A program made the translations under genes and the position numbers. The notes below the pieces were generated by a model. It searched no databases. It was given only the letters and a program-made list of their open reading frames with translations, and had not been told where the DNA came from. This document shows positions 55,864 to 64,000 of a stretch of DNA of 64,000 nt, piece by piece; within the stretch, counting starts at the first letter, position 1; each line of letters begins with the position of its first letter. Source of the DNA: Atkinsonella hypoxylon (taxonomy: Eukaryota; Ascomycota; Sordariomycetes; Hypocreales; Clavicipitaceae); the NCBI GenBank assembly GCA_000729835.1, contig JFHB01000014.1, forward strand, positions 1-64,000, in the 5' to 3' direction.

Positions 55864-58800
55864 TCAAAACTCCCAATCATCTACGTCCTCAACCGACTTG
55901 ATGGCCCATCTAAATTTATCCCGAAGCGTCTTGGAAAAGAACTTTTCAATTGGCACATCGAATTTCTTCGAGAAGACCACCGTCAGACGAGGATCAATGT
56001 AGTTCTGGTACCAAATGTCAGTTGCTGTGCGCTCTCACTCCTTTGCCACTCCCGAACAGAGAACGGCAGGGTCAAACTTACAATTTTAGACGTGCCGAGC
56101 GCAACCTCTTTATTGCCTTCACGGTCGTCCGCTTGCGTTTCCAAGATCTTGATGCGATCGTCAAGTTTGTCAATGTTTTTGAGTAATTTCTCAACCGTGA
56201 CGCCCCGTCCTTCGGCTTCGACTTTGCCACTCTTGTTCTCTTTCTTGAACTTGGCCTCCATTTCCTTAACCACCTGCAAGCGCTCCTTAAGTTCTTTCTC
56301 CGGGAACGGTTTTTCTTTGTTGGCCTTTCGCTTCTCGTTATCCTTTTCAAACTTCTTGACGATCTTGGTCCGTTGCTCCTCGACAAGAAATTGCTGATGC
56401 TCTTTAATCCATTCCTCATCAATGTCTTCATCAAGTTCGAACCAGGCAGCGCCTTTCTTCTTCTTTTGTGTGGGCTCTAAATCTAGAATCATCTTCTTGG
56501 TTCTCCACTTCTGGTAACGCAAACCTTTAATCTGAAAGGAATCCCTGTTAGTCTGGTAATCAAGCTGCTGCTAACTTTACGTTGTACCTACTCGGTCTCC
56601 CATCTTCTGCATCTGCTGCTCGTGGCTTGCACCAACTGTTCGCTTGTGATTGCAGAGGATAGCAACCTTGCGGTTGCAGTCGTTGTACAACTTGACTTTC
56701 TCAGCAATAGTGCCCCTTGAGCGAGGGTCAGAGGCGAGCTCCTTCAACAACGTTGACATGGTATAAGAGGCATTGTAGGTACGGAAAACCTTCGCGGTCA
56801 AGCCTTGCATGTAACTGTTAAGGTGTTTGTTGAGTTGTGAAGTCTGAGACAAAAGTTAGACAAATTCATGCAAGTGATGTCTAAATGCCAACATCCAGGT
56901 AGATACTTACAGTCAGACGGTCGAACAAGTCATCACCATCAGTCTTCGGAGATTTCTTGAAAAGCTTCAAGTTCTTGAAAACCTGCGGCGTGACATGGGC
57001 AGTTTCGTTGTATCGAATACTATCTTTACCCAAGAAATCGAATGTGACCTTGTCAGGAGGTTCCAGAGTGATATGTTCGTATTTGAGTGAGCAACAGCCA
57101 ACAGTGTCGGCCTCGTTCTCAGTGTCCTTTTCATTTCCAGCTCTCAAGGCGAGTTGGTCAATCAAATACATGGCCGTAGCTCTCTGACGATCAGCCATAA
57201 TCTCACTCTTGAGCTCCCGAGTGTAATCCTTTCGAATTTTGCCGATGTATTTCTTCAATTCTCGGGCTTTCTCAAATTTCTTGTAGTCACTCTGCCCCTT
57301 AACATCGCTAGCTGCACCAAGCATGACATACTTGTACGCGCCATTGATATTCTCCTGCCACATCGCCAGCCAAGTGGCTTTCTGATCGTGCTGCACAGCC
57401 TTCCACTTATGGCCAGCAGGAGGATCGGGTATCTTTGCATCCTTGCCGATATTTATCGTGATTTGCTCGGGATAGACACGTGTTTTAACTCGACCTGTCT
57501 TCGGATGCTCGCCACGACCACGAAAGAGACTAGGCGGTTCGACCCTGAAGTTGCCAACCTTCTGCTTCCTGCCGTCCCAGATACAGTGCTGATAAGGAGC
57601 CTCAAGCGCGTCTTTCTTGGCCTTGGCAGCTTCCTTCTCCTCCTTTGTTAAGTTCTTGGTCTTGCTTGCTTCCGTCTTGGCAAGCCAGTAGTCATAGATC
57701 TTAGAAAAGTCGCACTTGTCTAAACTTTTGATCGGCACCTTGTTTCCATCCTTATCATGTGCTCCGCCCGTGTTCTTGATATAGTCTGAGAAGTCATTGA
57801 AGAAATTTGTGCGAAAAACGGGATTATCCAAGTGGTGGGACGAGGCTGGCGTCATCATGGCTACCCAAAATGTAGCTACTTCTTCCGCCTCATTGCTCAA
57901 CGTGACCGGTATTCCATCATAGATGAGCTTGACGTTCTTTGGCAGAGGCTCGTACTCGGGGGCGAAAAGCACTCCGTTGTGCTCAAGAGTCGTCCACTTA
58001 ATGCTGTCATCCTCTGGTTTCGGCGCGTTCCACCACGCGAATTCTTCTTCCTCTTCCTCTTCTGTAGCTGCTCGACCCTTGGTTGCCTTTTTGCTGTCTT
58101 TCGCAGGAGTCACCGGCTTGCCTTTTGAGGGAGCCGCTTTTTTGCTCTTGGACTTTGACTTCTTGGCTATAGGACTGTCGGAATCAGACTCTTCTTTCTT
58201 GACGCCGCTGGACTTGCGTCGTCCAGCAGCGCCATTTGATTGGCGCTTGTTGGAGGTAGATTTCGAGAGCGGTTCATCATCAGACTCTTCTTTGACGCTC
58301 TTTCTAGGAGTGGACTTTGCTGATTTGGCCTCTTTGGCACGGATGACTTCCGCCTCTTTGGCCGCCTTCTTCTCGATCGCTGCCTTTGTCTTAGCGAGCT
58401 GGACGCCAAGGGGTATCTCATCGTCTGAGGATTCGGCTAAACGTGATGGTCGTGCGGAAGATGTATTTTTGGCTCTGGCTGTGCTAATAGGCTCATCATC
58501 GGAATCCGGGTCCATAGGTTTTGAGCGCTTAGCCTATTCATTTGAGAAAAATCAGTAATGAAGTCGTGTAAAGAAGTAGAGAGACTTGAGAAGGGGATAA
58601 AAAAAGAACACCAACCAGAGGTTCACCATCGCTATCGGACTCATCCTTGTAGCTGACTTTGGGAATGGACGATCGGGACTTGCGCTTGACCCCGTTTGGA
58701 GCGTCTAGATCCATGGCGTCATCAACGCCATTGCTGACTCCTATTCCGGCCATACCACTCGTTCTCTGAGGTTGCGCCTGGTCAAGAGCCCTATCCTCGG

Positions 58801-59060
58801 CGCGAGAGATTCTGCTCGAGGATACTTAAAAAGTCAAGTTTGTTAGCAGCCTCGTCCGGAATGAAGAGATTCGGATTCTGAGCGAGTGAAGTAGAAGTGG
58901 CAGGCGGCCGCTGCCAGGTGGACTTGGCAACCAGCCATTGCTGATGCAGAAAAATCATAGAAAAATCGCCAAAATTCATGCATGCATAGGATCAATATGA
59001 CTTACAGTGGCCATTAGCCCTGGCAAGAGGTCTATCGTCATCAGAGCTGTCGGAACTCAT
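55864..59060 (-). CDS. TOP1: DNA topoisomerase I (type IB), 909 aa
   Basis: Six exons: 59060-59006, 58824-58616, 58533-56911, 56843-56592, 56531-56082, 56004-55864; 2730 nt in frame, all introns GT..AG. The N-terminal about 235 residues are a charged, Lys/Ser/Glu-rich nuclear-import region (MSSDSSDDDRPLARANGH...). The core domain begins about 250 (WWNAPKPEDDSIKWTTLEHNG) and contains EPPSLFRGRGEHPKTGRVK and AVALRAGNEKD-type sequence (LIDQLALRAGNEKD), with the catalytic Arg/Lys pentad region. A coiled linker (RMRTKK-type to KLDDRIKILE) leads to the C-terminal domain, where SKI-N-YIDPRL supplies the active-site Tyr865, the second codon of the last exon. The enzyme relaxes supercoils ahead of transcription and replication. 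The first intron (175 bp) joins an 18-codon exon that a frame-only reading would miss. Confidence 0.95.
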
Positions 59061-59547
59061 GTTTGCTGTGTTCCGAGGTCGTACTTGGAGCTGTCTGAGA
59101 AGATCGTGCCGCTTGACAGGTCTCAGAGAGCGAAAGATGGCAGTGGACAGAGTCGCAAGCGGCAGGCGAGGAGAATGGATAGGAAAAATAGTGAAAATGA
59201 TGGGTAATGAAAGATTGCCACCCCTCTACGCCCGTGAAGGAGAAGAGGGAGATATCTTAGCCGCCCTTGGCAGAAAACCTGAATGCGAGTAGGATAAGGT
59301 CTTGGAATTGAGAACATCGTTCTTCCTTACTGCACATAGGCGGCGCGCCTGGCAGCAGGAAGCACATCACGTGACCTAACTTAGCCGCCAATTTGCCGGG
59401 AAAATAGCGATGGAGCACACCAGCGACCGCAGTTCACCTCACCCGATCAACCACGAACCACCCGCCCCCGAAGTCAATTGATCCCGTTTATCGCGATCAA
59501 TTGGGTCACTGCTGGCCGCAGGCTACGTCCATTTTCTCACAATTGCC
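59061..59547. promoter_or_regulatory. Shared TOP1-ATP3 divergent promoter with TCACGTGA box
   Basis: The two start codons are 487 bp apart on opposite strands. A palindromic TCACGTGA (E-box core CACGTG) lies at 59367-59374. Such sites bind bHLH factors such as Cbf1 in fungi; use here is inference. Confidence 0.5.
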
Positions 59548-60817
59548 ATGATGCTGTCAAGGACGGCCCGTCCGGCTCTCCGAGCTGCGGCCTCAGCCCC
59601 CGCGCGGTAAGTTTAGGAGAAGATGCATTAATCCCAAGACGTCCAACCGAGTAGCCGGAGAGGTCCTTTTTTTTTTTTTTGATAAATACAATCGGGGACT
59701 CGAGCCGGCATAACAACCATTCATTTAAAAACCGAGCGGCAAGGAAAGAATGCGCTGGGTCGACAGAGTTGTCATCTGAGGAAATTTCATGCTGACGGGT
59801 TGCTGCCGTACAGAGCCACCGCTGCCAGCCCCAATGGAGCTGCTACCTACGCAACTCTCCGTGAGATCGAAGGCCGTCTCAAGTCCATTCGCAACATTCA
59901 GAAGATCACCAGCACCATGAAGATTGTTGCCTCGACCAAGCTTAGCCGTGCCCAGCGTATCATGGCCGAATCCCGCAAGTACGGTGAGACTGCCAACGAG
60001 GTCTTCGACGCCGCCGAGACCACCGTCCCCGAAACTGAGCAGAAGAAGTCTCTGATCATCGTCTGCTCTTCCGACAAGGGTCTTTGCGGTGGTGTTCACT
60101 CTGGTCTCAGCCGACGCATCCGTGCCTTGGCCAACGAGTCCACCGAGCCCTTTGACCTTGTCGTCATCGGTGAGAAGTGCAAGGCTCAACTTGTCCGAAC
60201 CAACGCCAGCGCCATCCAGCTCTCCTTCGCTGGAGTTGGCAAGGACATCCCCACCTTCGCTGATGCACAGGCTATCGCCGATCAGATTGTCATGCTCTCA
60301 TCCGAGTACACCGACGTGAAGATCCTATACAACAAGTTTCTCAATGCCCAGAGCTACGAGCCTACCTTCCTTGAGGCATTTTCCGAGGAGGCCATCGCCC
60401 AGTCCCGTACGTCTAAACCTAGGATTTTCGCATAAGTAGCAGTGGTGCATGCTAACTATACCCGTCTAGCCAATATTTCTGCCTTTGAGGTTGACGGGGA
60501 AGCTCTGAACAACCTTCGTGAATACAGCCTTGCCAACAACCTGTACTGGGCTTTAGCCGAAGGCCATGCCTGCGAGATCTCTGCCCGACGAAACGCTATG
60601 GACGTAAGCTATAACCACAAGATCCATAAGTTCCTTTGCCAGATTTTGCAATTCACTGATTTATTCTCTTTTCCCTTAAATATGATAGAATGCCTCCAAG
60701 AACGCCGGTGAGATGATTGGCAAGTACCAGATTCTCTACAACCGTACCCGACAGGCCGTCATTACCGGAGAACTAGTTGAAATTATTACTGGTGCCACTG
60801 CCTCGGCAGACATGTAA
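59548..60817 (+). CDS. ATP3: Mitochondrial ATP synthase F1 gamma subunit (Atp3), 304 aa
   Basis: Exons 59548-59606, 59814-60406, 60470-60603 and 60689-60817 (introns 207, 63 and 85 bp) give 915 nt in frame. Residues 1-20 (MMLSRTARPALRAAASAPAR) are a mitochondrial presequence. The conserved gamma N-terminus follows (EIEGRLKSIRNIQKITSTMK, then VASTKLSRAQ), and the last exon carries the matching C-terminal helix NAGEMIGKYQILYNRTRQAVIT and ELVEIITGA, the two helices that form the rotating coiled-coil shaft inside the F1 alpha-beta hexamer. Either of two adjacent ATGs (59548, 59551) can start translation. The long first intron containing a T-run lies within the presequence boundary. Confidence 0.96.
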
Positions 60818-61405
60818 AAGACTTGGACGAAGAAGATATCTACGATTCCCAAGATTAAAAAGAATCGATAAGTAATTCCCTTTGTATCAAAGCTAGAGGA
60901 TTCCCGTCTTGGTTTCCGCAGTGTATCAAAGCCTCAATATACTTCCTTAGTTGACCACGCTCCACTAGGGTGTTGCACCTTGGGGATAAATAATGGTTGC
61001 GATCTTGTACTCTTGATTTTGTTTTGCATGAGATGCAACTGTTTGTGACGTTCTGATGCATTAAAATGGCAGGCGGTGCATGCTGAGCCTAAAGTCTTAT
61101 AATATAAAATCCTGCTTCTGGAATGACCTCAGATTCTCGAAATATCTCATTACGGTTGTCCGCATTATGAGCTGAAAATTTGACGACTGAACTTGTACTT
61201 CTCACCGCGATCGTACATGTATACACATGCCTTGTTGTTTACCCAATCAATGCACCTTACCCAGACGCCCATGTGCCTACGCTCCTGATGCACGGTCCCA
61301 TTTGATACATCTAAACAGCAGTGAGGTCAAGATAAAACATCAGAGTCACACCCACGAAAACCGCGACACCGGCTTAAAAATGCACCAATACTAGGAATAC
61401 AAATA
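60818..61405. other. Convergent intergenic region (ATP3 and LSD1 3' ends)
   Basis: Probable 3' untranslated regions of both genes; no gene seen. Confidence 0.6.
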
Positions 61406-64000
61406 TTACATCATGTCCATGTCAGTATCCCGATCCTCCGCATAGCTGACTTGTTTGGCACGACGATATTTATTAGGCGTTCCTCGCTCTTGTTCTTGCT
61501 CGTCTGGTCCCGGAAGGCTGGGATACTCTGCAATGTACTTGGCGCGGAGCGCAATAGCCTTCTCGTCCCACAACTGAGCTTCCTCGTTAAAGATGAGCAG
61601 TGCTTCATTGAAAGCCTTCTTTTGGGCCAAAGCCTGTTCTTCATAAGGCTGTCGTTCTTCCGGAGAAGCCTCTTTCCACATTTTGGAAGTCATGACGCGA
61701 ACCTCATTGGGCATACTGCGAGCCTTTCCTGGCTTGCGATTCTCGTCACATCTCTTTCGAGCTTCTTCGAAGTGCTCCTTGCTGTAGAGTAAATAAGCAT
61801 TGCTCGCTATTTTGCTAGGTCGAGCGGGTCGTTCGCCAATGTTGTCTCGAATGTAATCCGATATTTCCATCTCGTATGCTTCTATTCGCGCTTGGCGAGG
61901 ATCTTTAGCTGCTTCTTTACGCTTCTGTAGTAAAACGGAGTCTTTGGGTAGAATAAGAGGGGTGGGCACCTCGATAGCACCTAGCATTCCCTCCAGAACC
62001 TCTGAGGCAGCTCGCAGGCCAGATAGATACGCGCCGTGTACAGTGGCCGGATGAGTGCCGATGGTGTGCTCCCCTGCAAATAGCAGGTTGCCAACTGATC
62101 GTGCCATGCTGTCATAGTCATCCGGCAGCATCTCAGGTGCGGCGGACGAGTAGCTGCCCCTGGCAAATCGATCAGAGCCCCAACGAGTAACAACAGACTC
62201 CACAGGATACGGAACGTCGCTACCAAATACATTACGAAGAATTTGTGTTGCTTCTTCAATCAAACTTTCGTTACTCGAGCGTTCTGTTTCGTAACCAGCT
62301 TCGCCAGCCATCAACGCAATGAGACACGGTAGACCAGTGGTGCTGGTTACGTTGAACCACTGAAAAAAGCGCCCGCGATTTAGAGCGTAGTCTCGCTGGT
62401 TTGTACTATGTTCGCTTTTAGGATCTCTCAAAACGCCGAAGATGTGTCGGCCAGAGTTCCAAAAAGTTTTCTTGTAGACCAGAACAACCTTGTTGAGAAC
62501 GCCGAATCCTAGACGTTCTATTGCTCCAATCTTCCAGTCTGGTAGTGGTGGTTCAAATGTGACGTTCCCTTGCTTCAAGACGCCCAGAGGTATGGTACAA
62601 ATAACGCTGTCTGCCTCTATAATACTGCCGTCCTCAGATTCGACGGATGCAGGCCCATCAAAGCTGGAGCTGTAATATTTAATCCTCTTAACCGCAAATC
62701 GAGTCGTTAAGTCTAGTGGCGTGGGGCATTGTAGAAGTCCTCTCGCAACACTCTGGTAACCACCGACAACCATCGTATGACTTCCCTCCCACTCATTTCC
62801 GGCATCGATATCCCACAAAGAGAGACTAAGATTGTGCAGGTTTGTGGCATTGCTATACTCGAGATTGGCGATATGCCAATTGAAGAGACGACAATCCTGC
62901 GCGCTCATATCAATTAAATCTTGGTATCGAGTAAGTGCATGGTCTAGCACAGATCCCAAGGTTGCATTTTCTGAGGATACAGCGTCCTCGAGTTTTAAGT
63001 CAAACTCTCCTTCCGACTGGGGCCGTAAGCTCCATCCCATTGCGGCCGCCTTGTCCAAAACCTTTGCGGAAGCTGGGACGCCTGGTTGGTTGTGCACTCG
63101 CCCAGTGAGTTTGTCTGCTGAAACGGGCACGAGGTTGACTTTTTTCGGGACGCTTTGCTCCGACACTGGAAGAGAATGCGGAAGAGCAGCAGTCGCTTCT
63201 TCAGCTTGTGTTATTGTCTTGCTGCCGTCTCCTGGACTGTCACGACCCTCGTTAAGAAGATCACGATTCCCCTCGACGGATTTGGAAGGCTGGATCTTGT
63301 GCTTGTATTCGCTTACACGATCCAAGCAGTCATTATAAAGCCTTTCCACCAATTCATCGCGAACCGGATCTACAGGCTTGCCGTTGCTGTCGTAAATGGT
63401 TGTTTCAGCTGTCAGGGCACGGTAGCGTAAACCGAGCTGGCCGCGGACTAAAACATTGATAGGATTTCCTCTTTCAAAACCGGTAATTATCATGCCACCC
63501 ATTTCAGCCGTATGTCTTTTATCTTGAAACTCAGCACCTTGGTTGCTGAGTTTTGTTTTGAACTCTCGTGAATAAACCCTTCCGCCAACACGACTTCGTC
63601 CTTCAACGACGATCACCTTCGGAACACATTCGTCCATCTCGAAGAACCTTTCAGCATACTGGATGAAAAGTCCCTCTAGCTGCCTTGCACAAGAAAGTCC
63701 AGACACACCGGCACCAATGACGATAACGGTTCTCTGTCGTTTACCATTCCTTGGACTACCTTTCATCGATGAGGCATTGGGAATTTGGATGCAACCATAA
63801 TTTATATATCCCCTTCTGACGAGCCAGTCGTAGCAAACATTGGCAGCATCGAACCATCTCGCATTCGCGCAACCAACCGCCATTTGCCTTGTTACACTGA
63901 GCCATGGCTTCTGAAGCCAAATACGTAAGATACTGTTCCGGATGTTCAAGTACGTTGTAACCTGGGTATGGGAAATATGATGGCGGAGGAGATGGTATTC
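61406..64000 (-). CDS. LSD1: Lysine-specific histone demethylase, LSD1 type, 5' end outside window (864 codons seen)
   Basis: The frame is open to the window edge, and the edge residues (EYHLLRHHISHTQVTTYLNIRNS) are already inside a SWIRM domain, so the N-terminus lies beyond 64000. SWIRM covers about the first 75 residues seen (ends YDWLVRRGYINYG). The FAD-dependent amine oxidase domain follows: dinucleotide fold VIVIGAGVSGLSCA, then VVEGRSRVGGRV, PLGVLKQ, the catalytic lysine in PPLPDWK (about residue 490 of the part seen) and FAGEHT...PATVHGAYLSG near the end. No tower-like CoREST-binding insert is recognisable. After about residue 730 comes an HMG box (SKIASNAYLLYSKEHF ... MWKEASPEERQPYEEQA). 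Family members demethylate mono- and dimethyl histone H3 lysines in the nucleus. Confidence 0.94.
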   Translation of the reverse strand, partial: EYHLLRHHISHTQVTTYLNIRNSILRIWLQKPWLSVTRQMAVGCANARWFDAANVCYDWLVRRGYINYGCIQIPNASSMKGSPRNGKRQRTVIVIGAGVSGLSCARQLEGLFIQYAERFFEMDECVPKVIVVEGRSRVGGRVYSREFKTKLSNQGAEFQDKRHTAEMGGMIITGFERGNPINVLVRGQLGLRYRALTAETTIYDSNGKPVDPVRDELVERLYNDCLDRVSEYKHKIQPSKSVEGNRDLLNEGRDSPGDGSKTITQAEEATAALPHSLPVSEQSVPKKVNLVPVSADKLTGRVHNQPGVPASAKVLDKAAAMGWSLRPQSEGEFDLKLEDAVSSENATLGSVLDHALTRYQDLIDMSAQDCRLFNWHIANLEYSNATNLHNLSLSLWDIDAGNEWEGSHTMVVGGYQSVARGLLQCPTPLDLTTRFAVKRIKYYSSSFDGPASVESEDGSIIEADSVICTIPLGVLKQGNVTFEPPLPDWKIGAIERLGFGVLNKVVLVYKKTFWNSGRHIFGVLRDPKSEHSTNQRDYALNRGRFFQWFNVTSTTGLPCLIALMAGEAGYETERSSNESLIEEATQILRNVFGSDVPYPVESVVTRWGSDRFARGSYSSAAPEMLPDDYDSMARSVGNLLFAGEHTIGTHPATVHGAYLSGLRAASEVLEGMLGAIEVPTPLILPKDSVLLQKRKEAAKDPRQARIEAYEMEISDYIRDNIGERPARPSKIASNAYLLYSKEHFEEARKRCDENRKPGKARSMPNEVRVMTSKMWKEASPEERQPYEEQALAQKKAFNEALLIFNEEAQLWDEKAIALRAKYIAEYPSLPGPDEQEQERGTPNKYRRAKQVSYAEDRDTDMDMM

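Noticed and set aside
1..64000. Search by eye for tRNA B-boxes, rRNA, CRISPR arrays and transposase or reverse transcriptase motifs
   Set aside because: None found that would hold up; a tRNAscan or RepeatMasker run could still reveal short or decayed examples.

Overview
The window is nuclear DNA of a filamentous ascomycete, most likely a Sordariomycete of the order Hypocreales. Evidence: short introns (about 45-210 bp) with GTAAGT/GTATGT donors and CTAAC-type branch points, monocistronic genes on both strands, a Msn2/Seb1-type zinc-finger factor, a Crh-type cell-wall transglycosylase, an LSD1 homologue with a C-terminal HMG box, and many dispersed CCTAGGTACC and TACGGAGTA motifs between genes. 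The genus cannot be fixed from the sequence.

Layout. 0.8-3.0 kb: ELMO/CED-12 protein. 3-8 kb: accessory stretch with a two-exon gene for a small secreted cysteine-containing protein (3897-4299, minus) and a start-less gene or pseudogene with a TIR-like C-terminal motif (5194-6379, plus). 8-16 kb: oxysterol-binding protein, U2AF small subunit, and a long conserved protein of unknown role. 18-27 kb: tRNA dihydrouridine synthase 2, MICOS subunit Mic26/27, mitochondrial intermediate peptidase, and a disordered coiled-coil protein. 30-38 kb: four minus-strand exon sets forming Hcs1-type helicase, DUF202 membrane protein and diphthine-ammonia ligase. 41-43 kb: Msn2-type stress factor, behind which lies a gene-poor 10.6 kb stretch rich in microsatellites, hairpins and short palindromes. 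53.6-64 kb: Crh glycosidase, DNA topoisomerase I, ATP synthase gamma subunit (head to head with TOP1), and LSD1, whose 5' end lies outside the window.

Most genes are housekeeping: mitochondria (Mic26/27, Oct1, Atp3), RNA and translation (U2AF35, Dus2, Dph6), chromosome biology (Top1, Hcs1, Lsd1), lipid transport and signalling (Osh, ELMO, Msn2). They form no pathway cluster. The unusual material sits in the gaps, mainly 3-7 kb and 43-53.6 kb. Exon boundaries were set by eye, requiring GT..AG sites, frame preservation and family similarity; all models given as complete are in frame. No database search was possible, so family names rest on recognised motifs.
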